A stretch of DNA of 64,000 bases, from positions 21,730,632-21,794,631 of the forward strand of contig NC_041021.1 of NCBI RefSeq assembly GCF_004193775.1, in the 5' to 3' direction. Position numbers and translations under genes: made by a program. Below, piece after piece: positions 10,631 through 23,959 of this stretch (positions within the stretch are counted from its first letter, which is position 1; each line of letters begins with the position of its first letter). The stretch is from Glycine soja. Lineage: Eukaryota; Streptophyta; Magnoliopsida; Fabales; Fabaceae. Under the pieces are notes generated by a model. The model was not told the origin of the DNA. It ran no database searches and was given only the letters and a program-made list of their open reading frames with translations.

Positions 10631-12291
10631 AAGCATGTTTTTTTTTTCTTTTTTATAACAATGATTAAGTTCTTTTTTTTTTCAAGGAAAGAATGCAATG
10701 AGCAATGCAACCAATGAACAACATGGATGTATGCGAATGATGCACAGTTGAAGTATTGCAAATTTTTACACTAGATATGGGGTTGAATCAATTTAGATTT
10801 TCAACATAGTCCATGACATCTCCGTCAAGGTGAAACTGGAAGAAACAGGGACATCGACAACCCTAAATGTGTTTGGCAGTAGACGAAGCAATGATGTAAC
10901 ACGACCCATCTTTTGCCCCAATTTTTGCAAGATGGTTACTTCCATGCTTCAACTTGACTCGATGAACCTTTTCGTAAAAGCACGAGCTTGGTTCAACCCC
11001 ATAACCCAGGGAATGGCAATTTTGATCGCCAATACTTCATCAACAATTCATAGGGATGAAAGACTCGGGAATATGCATGCTATGCATGGAAAATGTGATT
11101 ATGAGATCGAGATGCCTGAAGAAACATCCTTTCTTAATTAACCACGCATTAGGTACCATGCTCAATCATTTTGTTTTGTTGTTTGTGTGTTTTTTTTTTA
11201 ATTTTAGAAATGGGTTTATGATCCCAACATGGTTGGCTCATGGTACCTAACACATGCAACTAAGAATGCATCATGAATTTTCATGCTTCCCTTTTTTTGT
11301 TTTTGTTTTGTAGAGGAAAATACAAGGATCATGTATGAGCAAACATGTAGAACAAAAAGTATGTTGAACGCATATGCATGATGATGCAATGACTCATGCA
11401 AAATGGGAATGTGATAACGGACAAATGCAGGAACGATATGTTCATTATGATGCTGAAGAGATGTTTATGCGGTGCATGATATGAATGCATTTACGGACAC
11501 GAGAGCCCGGAAAATTATCTCTCCTTATTGCGCATTTGGGGGGCGCAGTGCCCCATGTGTGCAGCTAAGAAGACGATATGGATCTTCCGGCTTCCCATGA
11601 CAAAAGACGAGACCCACATACAACGCATGTGTGATGGTATTGTCGCAGATGCGCATGCATGAAACGGAAAGAAAACAACACAAAGGGGTAATTCACACAT
11701 ACGAGACTGCAGAGATCCAACTTTAATGCTACATTTTGGGCATGATGGCGCCTCAACGTAGTATTAAAAAGGTTACGTATTACTCTAAAGAAACCAAACA
11801 TCACTAGCAAAACTATAAACTAGTGCTATTTACCAAAAAATGCATGAGAACGAATGGCACGGAGCGTGTTTGCTCTTTGCCCCTATTTGGGAACCTATAG
11901 GACAATACCTAGGGGTCTCTAATAACTACTCCCCAACAATTCATAACTCACACGGCTGTTTTCTAGAGGTATCATCACTCAAGATAATAATATTGTGGCG
12001 GTATGGAATACCAGCGACAACACATTATAAAGAGAGAAAGCTCTAGACGAGGTTTCACTATTATCAAGCAAGTTGGAGACCTAGCATGATGATAGATTCA
12101 CCTCCACTCCTTAAATTCCCATGAACCCGGGTATAGGGCCCCTTTTTTACTCAAACCCGTGGGTGCTTAGAATGCAGTGTAAAGAATGCGAAATAGACAA
12201 CAGTTATTTACATCTTACACAGTTCAATAAAAGCACACACAAAGTTTCATAATTCCACAATTTCTAAAAAAGGCCTAACTCACAAAATCAG
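10631..12291 (-). other. 5' leader of the retrotransposon
   Basis: About 1.66 kb between primer binding site and gag in element sense. It is non-coding as far as I can see; short frames on both strands lack any recognisable family. Repeated ATGCATG-rich stretches occur around 11060-11500. Confidence 0.55.
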
Positions 12292-12309
12292 TCCCCAATG
12301 GAGTCGCCA
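12292..12309 (-). other. primer binding site, tRNA-Arg type
   Basis: On the minus strand TGGCGACTCCATTGGGGA lies two bases after the LTR end GTTGCGACA. It is complementary, with one difference, to the 3' end of plant tRNA-Arg(ACG) including CCA. tRNA-Arg priming is typical of Tat/Ogre elements. Confidence 0.85.
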
Positions 12310-12311
12310 AC

Positions 12312-13911
12312 TGTCGCAACGTGCCCTTCGCGGGCGAGCGAGGGCAAGGCTCACGGGTGCGCTTTCAAAGGAGGAAAGATGCGTGGAGTCTCCACCAACG
12401 TTTATTTGTGGAAAACGTCGGGAAAACCGAAGAAAAACGGTCAAAATGAAAATTCTAAGTTCGGGAGTTGTATTTACGCTTGAGGAAGGTATTAGCACCT
12501 CTCACGTTTGTCTCAAAGGACAACAACCTATTTTTAGAATTGTGGAAATTGTGTTACCTTAACTTTTATTTCTTTTTATTTTTTGAGGTCGACAAAAGCG
12601 GGGCTCTTGCTCCTACGTACCCTCTATCAAAGAGGAAATCAGACCTACGTAGTTCTTTCTTATGCGTGAATCAAGTGATTCTTTTTACTTGAAAGGTGAT
12701 CATTTTAAGGCGTTGGACCTTAAAAATGATCCATTTTACTTGGTAAGAAACTGAAATGATAAACTTTCAAAACCCTATTTTTGTGGACGAGCTTGACTAG
12801 GCGAGTTGATTTTAGCCTTAGTTTCACTTTAGTTATTAGTCAATTCAATTAAGAATGAGAAATCCCAAAGAGAAAACGTCCGATTGATTTTTCGCTTTAT
12901 TTTACTAAAAGGGTATTTTTTGATTATTATATTATTATTTTACCTTTTTTTTTATTTCCAACGTAGTTACGGCACGACCGAACGGTCGGAATTCATTTTA
13001 ACTGAAATTAACGGATGATACAATTCAAACGATCGGTGGAAATTTATTATATTTTTAGATTAGGCGAGAAATGACTTAAATAAATGGCTTAAGCACGTCA
13101 AAAGGGGGTATAAAAAGTAAATGAAAACGAGAATAAAAATACATGAAACAAAATGTGGACCACCACGGGTACGTAGAATGAATTGAAAAGCTCGGTTTGA
13201 GGTACTTACCCGTTGAAGACTGAAGAAAACGAAGAACGAACGATGAATCTTGTAGAACGGTCGAGAATCTTCGCGTAATTACTCACGGAAACGTTACGGA
13301 AGCGCCTCGGCTTGAATTTTCTTCACGGAACTAATTTTCCTCAGCAATTTCGAGAGAGAGAGAAGTGCCTAAGAAGCTGAACCCCTTCTCCCTTCACTCC
13401 TCCCCCTATTTATAGCAAAATAGGGGAGGAGCTTGCCACCCAGCTCGCCCAGGCGAGCAAGGTTGCTTCCTCCAGAAGCATCAGCCTTCTGGAGGAAGGA
13501 TCTGGAAGGCCCAAGTGGTTCGGATTGCTATTCGTACCCCCCTTTTTACTAAATGCACCCCCCTTTCTATTTTTTGGTAATTCTTTTTCCGTAACGTTAC
13601 GAACTTTACGAATTTCGTAACGATACTTATTTTCCTTCCGCAAGGTTACGAATCCTTACGGATTATGTATTTACTCTTTTTTAGCTTTCGAAGAAGTTAC
13701 GGAAACTTACTGATTGCGTAAAAACACCTCTTTTCGATTTCCGCCACATTACGGAATTTCACGGATTGCGCAAGCCTGCTTCCTTTTGATTTCTGACACG
13801 TCTCGGGACTTCATTCATTGTGCAACAAAAGGACGCCAAGTGTCTCGAAGCGGCCAATCAAAGGTTGTATATCATCAAATAATAATCCCCGGACGAAATT
13901 AGGGTATGACA
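12312..13911 (-). repeat. 5' LTR of the Tat/Ogre-like element, 1600 bp
   Basis: Bounded by TGTCATACCC (at 13911, minus strand) and GCGACA at 12312. Its outer 162 bp match window positions 1-162. The LTR carries a TATA box near 13410 and would drive element transcription leftward. Confidence 0.9.
13407..13414 (-). promoter_or_regulatory. TATA box of the 5' LTR
   Basis: TATAAATA on the minus strand, in GCTATAAATAGGGGG context, about 500 bp into the LTR. This is a typical plant core promoter position for a retrotransposon LTR. Confidence 0.6.
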
Positions 13912-15601
13912 CATTAGCACTGAAAAAATTGGAGGTCCTTGAGCGATTCAGGTCATCAAATACTGTACCTATATATATAAAGTATGAGTGTTAAGCAACT
14001 TTTATTGTTGCTGTTAAACTCAAGCATTTGATTCCAACTATACACAGGATTTGTCTATCACATAGGCTGAAAAGTAAGTTTCCTCTAGGCACAGCTTTGA
14101 TGATACTCATATGAGTGTATGTTTCTTATAACTAGGTTTATAGATTTATCTAGTCAACAAAAGGTGATATTTATATTTTGTTTCAAAATATGTAGCAAAC
14201 TGTATTTGGTAGGTTAGACTATGATCTTGAAATGTTGGAATGTTTCACACTAGCCAAAAGGTTATCCTCTTAATCAAAGTTTATGATGTTAGTTCGGAAG
14301 ATCTTGCTTTTTTCTAGCTCGAATTTGTCTAAACAGATTAAAACTAAATGACTAAGCAAGTTAGTAGACGGTTTTTTTGGTGCAGCAGTGATTTCCAAGG
14401 GTTGGAAATTTCATTATGTAGCATTTTGGTTTACATGTGATTTTGAAATGGGATTTAGATGAATGGATCATTGGTGGGGAGACTATATTTTTTGTGTGAC
14501 TTTTATGGGTACATTTAGCACATCTGTCTAAAGTTAAGGGTTTCTTCCCTTTTGGTTTGTAACCACATATCTTATAATTTCAGATCTAACTATATTTTGA
14601 TATTACTTAAATTTTAATGGTCGTATATATAAAAGTTTGGTATTTGCAATTTATTAAGTTCTTAAAATGGGAGTGATTATTTTTAAGTTATGTATTTGAA
14701 TGAATGATAACTAGTAAAACAAGAGCATGTGGTTACATATAGATGTGTTAACATATCAACCATAAGAACCCAACAAATATAAGTTAGAGTAAGAAAAGGT
14801 AAGAAATAACATATTTGTTGCCACTTTTTAATCAGGATAGCAAATAAAAATGGTTTTCATCTTCAAAGCTATTTTTTTTCTTCCAAACAAAATGTTAACA
14901 TAATTAATCTCTTGCCACTTCATATGATAGATTTTCACTTCTTGTTAACCCCAACACAAATAAAAGGTCTCAATATATGAGTATCTCTGTACATTTATAA
15001 TATGACTAATTTGAATATGTCAAATTGAAACATATATGATCTTTGCATGTAGTGTGATGATAACCCAGAAACATTTGTCTTTTTATGAATATTTTACTTA
15101 TTCTTAATGATATTAAGTGATTTGACAACACATCTTTACCAGAGGCTATTTTTGTGCATTGGCAAGCTATAATAGACTATTTGTGCCCATCTTTGGTTAG
15201 CTACTTTGGTTCTCTCGGGTGCATCAAGAAAAATAGAGTGTAGTTGTTGTGTCCTCTTCTCTTTTGCTACTTTTCACGAAGTTGAATGTCCCTAAGGTGG
15301 GTATTTATGAGAATATCACGATCAATGCAACTAAAAGAAAGATAAGAATTGAATGTTCCTACAAGAGCCCTTCACTAGAGACAAAGAGCATGCATCTTAC
15401 TCATTGCTCACTCAAGAAAGATAAGAGTTGAATGATTAGCGAAAAGATAATGATTTTTCATTTTACTCTTTTATTATTATTTTTTGGTCTTTATGCATAT
15501 GTTTATCTTTGAAACGAATTTGCTCTCCATCCTTAATTTTTATTCATTAACGAGCCTACCAATGGTATTCCTAGATCAAACAATTTCAAACATGTCATGT
15601 A

Positions 15602-15603
<2 letters not shown>
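13912..15603. other. AT-rich intergenic DNA
   Basis: No gene, RNA or bounded repeat could be supported. Short frames such as that at 15249-15431 have no recognisable family and no splice context. Confidence 0.5.

Positions 15604-15647
<44 letters not shown>
15604..15647. repeat. (AT)n microsatellite
   Basis: About 22 uninterrupted AT dinucleotides, followed by a small duplication of ATGGGTTGACAAAAA. Confidence 0.95.
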
Positions 15648-16139
15648 GTTGACAAAAAAATATGGGTTGACAAAAAATTTCACTTGAGTGCTATGATGGG
15701 ATGATCAGAAATGTCGAGGGCTTTGGGTTAAGTGGGTTGCATCAAAGAGAAGAGGACAATAGGAGCAGTGCATTATCCCCTACATTCTAATAAAAGAACT
15801 GCCAAGCACCCCCACGTGTCAGTCACACGATTTTTGTCTAATTTTAAATTTTGTTTTGGTTGAAAGCGTTGTGCTGAGCTCTGCTTCCTTTCTTCTAAGC
15901 CGCTCTACCTCTCACCGCTCTGGTCTCGCTGCCGCAAATCCATCCTTATTTCTTGCGATACCTCCAAGTGATGCGAAAAATGAAATAGAGAATGAAGGTC
16001 TGGAAGAAGAAGAAGAAGAAAGTGTAAAATCTGGAAAATTACTCTAACATTTTTTGTTTGTTTGTATAATGTAAATAATTAAAATGAGTTGGGGTTGTAA
16101 TCTATTTATTTTGTTTTGGCAGTCATTGATGACAATGTT
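15648..16139 (+). other. possible degraded first exon of an unidentified gene
   Basis: A plus-strand frame of about 60 codons (15859-16047) is serine/alanine-rich and then acidic (a GLEEEEEES run). It lies downstream of a CACGTGTC motif at about 15813. There is no proper ATG at its start and I do not recognise it. It may be part of the same decayed gene neighbourhood as the ARF fragment at 17215, but nothing proves that. Confidence 0.2.
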
Positions 16140-16933
16140 TGATGCAATCCTACCCCTAAGGGTATTGGATAGAAGACTCCAAGAGGATTGGGCTAGAGCT
16201 GTTAAAGAAGGCCCTAGGGTTCTCATGAACCTCAGGGTAGATTTCTGAGCCCATGGGCCAAGGTTGGGTCTACTCTTCTTTGTAAATATTAGAATAGGTT
16301 TTTCCTTCTTTTGGGCCTTGTATTTTGGTCATTCTAATAGTATGAGGTTTTAGCCTTGTATTTCAGGGCATTTTGAGTAGTCTTTGTAGTAGGGACTTTT
16401 TTGTATTTTCATGTATTTTGGCATGGGGGTGAGCTTAGCTATTATAGGGGGTGTAGCTAAGCTCTAGCTTCTCTAGGAATCTTCTCAAGGAAGCTTTTCA
16501 AGGAAGTGAGCTTAGTTATTAGAGGGGGTGTGTGTATCTAAGTTCTAGCTTCTCAAGGAAGTTTTTCAAGGAAGCTACCTAGGCTATAAATAGAAACATG
16601 TGTAACACTTGTTGTAACTTTGATGAATGAGAGTCTTGTGAGACACACTTCAAAGTTCATCTTCTCTCCCTCTTTTCCTCCTTCAATTTTGTGCTCCCCC
16701 ATCTCTCTTTCTTTTTCTCCATTGAAGCTTCCTCTCTAAGCTTCTTATCCAAGATACTCTCTTGGTGGTGAAGCTCCTTTTTTCATGGCTTATTCCCTAG
16801 TGGATGACACCTCCTCTCACCTCTTCTCCTTTATCTTCCACTGCATCTCCATGGTGAAAAATCACCATTGAAGAACCTCATTGAAGCTCAAAGATCCAAC
16901 ATCCATAGAAGCTTCACAAGCAAGCTTCCATCA
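16140..16933 (+). mobile_element. solo LTR, TGATGCAATCC family
   Basis: Starts TGATGCAATCCTACCCC and ends CTTCCATCA, flanked on both sides by the 5-bp duplication ATGTT (16135-16139 and 16934-16938). It is related to the LTRs of the full element at 46088-52354. A TATA box (GCTATAAATAG) lies near 16585. No internal sequence remains, so unequal recombination between two LTRs is the likely origin. Confidence 0.93.
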
Positions 16934-17170
16934 ATGTTGTAAGGTGTAAGTTATTTCCAAGGGCTCTTCAGATTTTGACGAATGGACTTTACTAATTTTT
17001 GAGATTGAGAAAGGTTTAAGTTTGACTCCAATAACTGAAAATGGTATTTGATTTTCTTTCTTTCTTTTTAAGTTATTGACACGATCAGCATAACAAGCTT
17101 ATGTTTCATATGCATTGTATGACTATGACAACTTAATTTAATTTTCTTTTAATTTAACTAAATAAATTGA

Positions 17171-17634
<464 letters not shown>

Positions 17635-19931
17635 GTGAAAATTTTGATTCTCATGCATCCCTTAAAATACAAGATATTTAGTGCATATATCATTGATTTT
17701 AATATTTTGCTCCATGTATACTTTTAAAATGAAAAACAATTAGTATTTTAATTTTTTTAAATAAATAATTTGGAAATAACTGTTTAATGTGTTTTTTGTT
17801 TACTTCTTGACCTATGGCAAGTGTCTATTCTCATCCATGTTTTTCATGTTTAAAAATCTGTAAGTATTGGATAATAAAAAAAAAGGTCAAAAATATTAAT
17901 AATAATATACTTTTTGTTTAATTTAAGAAAAATAAAATTATCAGTGTACTCTAAACTTCTTACATGATTTATAGCTCTATGAACTAATTAAAAAAACACT
18001 ATTTCGAGTAAAGGAATTTTTATCTACTTCTTCTTTTCTTATTGCTTTCTATTATTTTTTCAGATTAATTTGTTATCTTCCACAGTTACTCTTAAGCTTG
18101 AAAGGTTACCACAACTCATTTTGTTTTGAATAAAGTCTTTATTCACTTTCCTACCTGATTAACAAAAATTCCTTGCATAAGAGAAGTGAATTGGAGGATG
18201 GAAAGCAAGGGTGCCTTCATTCTTGTGTTGCTTGTGACACTCGCAGGTATGATAGAATTCAAATTATTGTTTCTTCTAAGTTTATTTGCTTGGGAGGTGT
18301 TACCTCCAATTTTGTTCTTTATTAACTTTGCTAATTTTTTATTAGGAGGTGTTACAATGTTTCTAAAGTCTTTCAATGCTTTCTTAGGCTCTAATAATAT
18401 TAGTGTATATTTGTATCATTATCATTTTTCTTTTAATTATTCTTGGTTATCATTTACTAATTCTAATAAATTATAAATAATGGATAAAATTATACCAAGA
18501 ATATATAAAAATATATTGTTACAAAATAATAATCATTTAAATAGGTTAAGATGAAGCTTGACCAAGTATACAAGATCTCATACAAAGTCGTGATACAAAA
18601 ATTTTATGATAGTCAAGAATGAAGAACGAGGAAGGAGATGATGTTGAGGAGGAAAAATAATATGCAATCTCATGATGTTTTATTGTCATGTTTATCATAA
18701 TCATCATTTATATAATTTTTTTAAAAAATAATTATATATAAACATAATATTAAATACTTTTTTGTTTAATTTTATTTTTTAAATTAAAAATACACTTTGA
18801 TTTATTTTTATATTTTTATTAAATCATTTATTATATGACATTATTTTCGATACTCCAAATTAGTGTTGAAACTCTTTAATATATTTATGAATACATTTCA
18901 ATATATTTATCATGTTTTTATTTAGGGATGTGTATCCCATTTGGTAGCGGCGAAAGACGAAGAAAACAGTGGCTGTTCCCCTTTACGTGTGTCTTTTTTT
19001 TCCAGGCGAATTAAGTTGAGTGAAAAAAAAAAAAAAAAATATTTAAATTTAGGTAGAAAAAAAATACGAGATCTACATATAATTTTAAAAACTTCTTTTT
19101 CTCTCTCATTTTTTTAAGAACCAAACACATGTTCAATGTTTTGTATTATTTTATAATATAAAGCACTGACTTTAGCAATAACAATAATACTTTTTATTTA
19201 ATATTAATTTTTATCTATCATATAATATTAATTCAAATATTTTATTTTTTTCAATCTAATCGCTTTTTTTACTTTATTTCTTATCTACTTTTTCTCTTCT
19301 CATTTGTTATCTCCTATTTCCTTCATTTTTCTTCTCACAACCAAATCAACCCCAAAAGTCTTCAGCTTTTTCCACATTTAGTCCCTCATAGTCACACCAC
19401 AAATGGAGTCATGTCATGCATGGACCCGATAGATGTTGTGTCGCACTGTCCATTTTCAACCTGCTTTCAACTCCTTCATTTCCCATTATCTTAATTTATT
19501 GGATAAATTATATTTTTAATCCGTAAAATTTTGATATTATTAGATTTTTTTCCTAAATTTTTTGTTGATTGGTCAAATTAAAGTCCTCTAATTTTTTTTC
19601 TGTCCTAAGTTATAGTGTTTTTCCATTCCGCTTTGGGTCGTTAAATGATCACATATATGTCCTTAGATTTATATTATTTTATTACATTTTGTAAAAGTTA
19701 ATTTTCTAACTATTTAATTAAAATCATCATAAATTATTTAAATAAAGTATTTATTAATTATTAAAAAAAATCAGCTTAAAATCGCCAAAATTTGCTGCAG
19801 TGAGACACACATGATTATGAAGTTGGTAAATGTTTTGGAGGCAATTAAAACAACAATGAAAAACAAAAGATATAAATAGTCTTTATTCATATTTAATATT
19901 TAATATTACATGTAAAAATGGTGGCTTGAAG
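17635..19931. other. AT-rich intergenic DNA, one signal-peptide-like exon
   Basis: Mostly low-complexity AT. At 18199-18246 a plus-strand ATG opens a hydrophobic stretch (MESKGAFILVLLVTLA) ending at a GCAG/GT boundary, the look of a first exon coding for a signal peptide. No second exon could be found, so I do not call a gene. Near 19500 the text resembles ends of legume MITEs, but the partner end was not found. Confidence 0.3.
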
Positions 19932-20099
19932 CAGGAATTTTACGTTGGAGAAAGGTTGCCTTCAAATTACAATAGTACTTCAGCGATAGTTGTTCATACT
20001 TCATACACTCCTCGTGAAACAAATGGAGTAGCTCATAGGATGGAAAATTGGAGCATACTTGATTTTGGGATACTAGCCATGGGCAGCTTGTTCGTTTAA
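19932..20099 (+). pseudogene. possible RNase H-like (LINE or reverse-transcriptase-like) fragment
   Basis: An open frame of 56 codons ends at TAA 20099 and contains YTPRETNGVAHRMENWS. This resembles the conserved C-terminal PRxxNxVAH..A.W segment of plant RNase H-like domains in non-LTR elements. No upstream catalytic residues are visible. It starts at an AAGCAG acceptor-like site. Weak call; chance similarity is possible. Confidence 0.25.
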
Positions 20100-21139
20100 T
20101 TTCTTTTTGCTTTGTTTAGTAGTTTCCATACCACAAAAATAAAATAAAATGGTAGCTTCCATGGAACTTAAATTTCTAAGTGATACATTCATATATTTTT
20201 TCCAAATTAAATTCAAATATAAAAAGTTTATAACAATTTTCACATATTATTTAATTGAGTTAGACATTTTTAATCAATTTATACATTACATTAATACCTA
20301 GGAACTAGATTTTGAGCTTAGTTGAATACAAGATTAAAAGTTCTTTTGACAGCTCTTGAGAACTTTTTTACTAAATAAAAAGTTTATATTTTGAGTAGAA
20401 AAATTCTCAAATTTGCTTATACATATCCAAATAGACTCTTATAAAATTAGGTTGCTCTACATAGTCAAAGTAATTTCGTCAAACATAGTCGTTACATATT
20501 TACAGTCCGCAAAGAGTCCTCCAAGCAGTCAACGGAAAGGGATAAGGCCATAAGAGAGAGTTGTGCCTCTGAGAACGTAGAGTCACTCACAGGTACTCGC
20601 TCGCTCAAACATTCATTTTGGAGCCACTTAATAAGAAAAAAAAAGTTTGGAGGAAAATTTCAGTCGGATTGTGCGTGCATTTTACTTTAAGTCAAGGGAG
20701 CGGTTTTGCTATCTTCTAATCCTACGATTAATCTAGCTGTGACTTGGGGTGGACTTTGAAACATGCAAGAATGTGTGTATGATGGTATGAACCTAATAAA
20801 AGTTGTGCAGATACTTAAATTCATGATTTTCCTTTCTCATTTTTAATTAATTGTTGATTTTAATTTGATCTCTTAATTTTTTAAATAAATGATTTTGGTT
20901 TTTTTGTTCTAGTTGCCCTTGTTAACAGTTAGTATGTTAGCATTGATCAATTAATTTGTGGGGGTGACACACTTTGGTTTTGTTTATTATCTATCAAAAA
21001 ATAACTTAAGAATTTTTAACATCATCCTAACGCGTATAAGCCTCATAACCAACCAAACCAACTCAAATTTAGTTTGAGACTCAATTTGATAATTGACTTT
21101 TTGAACTTAGTTCATAAATCAAATAAATTGAACTTAAGT
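20100..21139. other. AT-rich intergenic DNA
   Basis: No gene seen. A less AT-rich patch at about 20490-20760 has no open frame I can identify. Confidence 0.45.
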
Positions 21140-21148
21140 TAAAAGTTC

Positions 21149-21476
21149 GGTTAAATTAGTTTTTTAGTCCTCTAATTTATTTTTTAGATTCAATTTAATT
21201 TTTTAAATCGATTTAATTTGATCATTCAATCTAAATTATAAGAAATCACACTTTATGACTGTTCAAAATCATGAGTAATTGGTTTTAAATTGCCACAAAA
21301 TACACATTTCCCAAAAAAAAAGAATTGATTTTACAAATTAAGAACCAAATTGAATCCAAAAAAATTAGAGAATTAAATTGAATTGATTTTAGAAACCATA
21401 GGACCTAATTGAACAAAAAAATAAAATAACAAAGTGAACATAAGTAATAAATTAGAGGACAAAAAATAATTTAACC
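21149..21476. mobile_element. Mutator-type MITE, 328 bp
   Basis: The ends GGTTAAATTAGTTTTTTAG and the reverse complement of the right end (GGTTAAATTATTTTTTGTC) form terminal inverted repeats of about 30 bp that share CCTCTAATTTA. Flanks are TAAAAGTT(C) at 21140-21148 and TAAAAGTT(G) at 21477-21485, an 8-bp perfect or 9-bp one-mismatch duplication as made by Mutator elements. Non-coding. Confidence 0.75.
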
Positions 21477-21484
21477 TAAAAGTT

Positions 21485-22540
21485 GAACTCATTAAATAAA
21501 TGAGTTAAACATGAGTTATATATTGCTTGATTTGATTCGGTCATGAACTAGTTCGATCTATATCTATATCTATCTATCAAATATTTTATATTATTAAACT
21601 AGCTTAATTATATGTTGTCCCTTAAATTAGGAATTTTATATTCTTAGTTGTTCAAAGAAAAACCTACATCTTTTAGCTCCTCAAATTCAAAAAATGTTAT
21701 TTATAATCCCTTCTCTCAAATAAAAATTTGCATGTGGTCCCTTAAATTTAGGTGGAGGGATTAAAAGGAGCATTTTTTTTAATTTGAGGGACTATAAAAT
21801 AGAAATTTTTATTTTGAGGACTAAAAAAATAGACCCCCAATTTATATAAATTTTTAATTAATTTAATATTACTTTTTTGTATGAAATAAATAAATAAAAG
21901 CATGTAAAATAACTATAAACTTATAATATATATATATATATATTATATTATTAAATTGATATAAATAATTTTTTTATTAAGTTCATATTTATTTTATTTC
22001 CACATTAAGAAAATAAATAAATAAAATAATTATAATTTTAAATTAAGTTGAGTTAGCGAGTTAAACTAAAACGTTCATGAGCTACATCAAGTTGATTTGA
22101 GTTAAAAAAAAAAAGATTCATTATACTTGTATTATTGAAGGAGATAAATACCGAATATATTTACATCAATGAGTCATGAACAATCATATAAATGAATCTG
22201 ACATTACACCTTAATTTAAAATTTTAAGACTCGAGTATATAAGTTTTCTCCTCACTTATATGGTATTCAATATTTTTATTTCTACACAATATGAAATTTC
22301 ACCTCATGCTTAATAGATAAACAACATAATCATTACTATTTTTTTTTAAGATAATATTAAACTCTTATAAAAACAAATCTTATGTAATGTGGCTTTTTTT
22401 TATAAGATTCATTTCTTAGTTCCCGTTAATTTCAATATGCTAATAAATATTTTGGTAATTTATGTAGAGAATCAGATTTATTTAATTAATGGACGGGTTC
22501 ATTTTATATGCAAAAAGTGAGAGAATAAGAATTAGCAATG
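21485..22540. other. AT-rich intergenic DNA
   Basis: No gene seen. Around 21610-21840 phrases such as GTCCCTTAAATT occur in both orientations, suggesting another decayed inverted-repeat element without clear ends. A short (AT)n lies near 21926. Confidence 0.4.
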
Positions 22541-23203
22541 TAAGTGTTGCACGGGTGCAACATCATTATACGCCCTTGATTTATTATTGAAACATTTCAA
22601 TGGTTGAGATTAAAACTATATAAGTTTTTAAAAAATAAAAGGAAAAAGCAAAATGACAACATTATCCCCGTCTTCTTCAGCCCACCATTAGTTTTCCTGA
22701 TGAGATGTTGTTGGTGCCATTTTCTTTTCCAGAAAGTGAAACCTGTATCATTTCTATAAAGTGAAAGCTGAAGCATAACTACTGGGCTGCATCATTGCAC
22801 CCACAACAAGGAATTACATGCATCATTCACACCCATCTCACATAATTGTGAAAAAAAGAGATAAATAATGGGGATTTTAATCACTCCTGCATCAAACAAT
22901 GATGAGGATCTCAAAAGCAAAACAACGTTCAGCCTCCACTAAAACCTTCGAACCATACCATGATAATTTCTAATTGCAACAACGAAAATGAAAATAAAAA
23001 CAAGAAACTCAACATTTACTCAGATCTAATTAAAGTCATAAATCTAGGTTCAAAGACAACAAGACAGGTTGAGGACAACAACGAATAGTGGATGAAGCTG
23101 AGATCTAAGCGGCGCAAATCAGCAGTGAGGGTAAAAATGACTTTTCAAGAATAAAAAATAAATAAAAATCTTGAAAACTGGTGTTGCACCGGTACACCAC
23201 TTA
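22541..23203. mobile_element. inverted-repeat element, about 663 bp
   Basis: Left end TAAGTGTTGCACGGGTGCAA and the reverse complement of the right end TAAGTGGTGTACCGGTGCAA agree at 20 of 24 positions over the full terminal stretch. Each end contains its own small palindrome around GCACGGGTGC or GCACCGGT. No coding frame is seen inside. No convincing target duplication was found; imperfect similarity continues about 10 bp outside, so the true ends may lie there. Confidence 0.5.
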
Positions 23204-23959
23204 ATTGATAATTGCACCGGGGAGTTCTAATGTGACTAGTATGTACAACTAGCCGGCCTCTAGGGTGCACAAGGAGGCAAATTGACCTAAGGGAGTTTTC
23301 TTTACAAATTAATTCTTAATCATAATTTGTTTTGAAACATTTTATGAAGGGGGTCTATAATGAAAAAAAAAACTTTTTCAAATACCTTTTTTGTGTATGT
23401 AGTACTAAAAAAATTATGTCAATATGACTTTAAGAAACACGTCAAAACACAAAATTAACTAATTATTTGGATGCAACATATGCACCGAAGTGAAAATGAA
23501 CCATTCTTTTATAAGTTTCATGGGAGTGAACAGTGTTTGTTGAACAATTCATGCTACTTCTTGATCGTCTTTACTTGTATGTTTGAAGAAGAAAAAATGA
23601 AATTAGGTAATATTGAATATCCCAATCCCAGGAAAAAATTGTCTACTACTACTTTTCTTTTGACAAAGATAAAAGGAAAAAAATGAAATGTATGACTATC
23701 GTATTTCACTTCAATGTGCACTTAGAATTAGAGTGCAAAAACATTTTATTTAAATAAATTTCAATTCTCTAAAAATATAAGATTTTTGGTTGTTTTATTC
23801 ATTGTAACCAATCCTGACAAGAGCATCTCTGCAAGTGCAATTTATGCATCTTGCTTTTATCAAATTTGGCCACACAAACTCACGATGAGATGCACATGTG
23901 AACACTTCAAGTTAGCAATGCAAAGATACACTATCATAATATAGATTGGAATACACATA
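23204..23959. other. AT-rich intergenic DNA
   Basis: No gene or bounded repeat supported; a 71-codon frame at 23471 has no recognisable family. Confidence 0.4.

Larger units (their letters stand above)
1..13911 (-). mobile_element. Tat/Ogre-like Ty3-gypsy retrotransposon, left end outside window
   Basis: On the minus strand the order is 5' LTR (13911 to 12312), primer binding site, gag remnant, long non-coding 3' region with tandem arrays, polypurine tract and the start of the 3' LTR (162 to 1, cut by the window). The two LTR pieces align over 162 bp with one substitution and one 1-bp indel, so the insertion is fairly young. LTR termini are TGTCATACCC and GTTGCGACA. I see no reverse transcriptase, RNase H or integrase, so this copy looks non-autonomous. 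The Tat/Ogre label rests on the tRNA-Arg primer site, large size, gag type and 3' satellite-like arrays, features known for that lineage. The base after the 5' LTR is 13912; the target duplication cannot be tested because the other end is missing. Confidence 0.85.

Noticed and set aside
19495..19640. A second MITE starting GGATAAATTATATTTTTAATCC
   Set aside because: The left-end style is familiar, but no matching inverted end or duplication was found.
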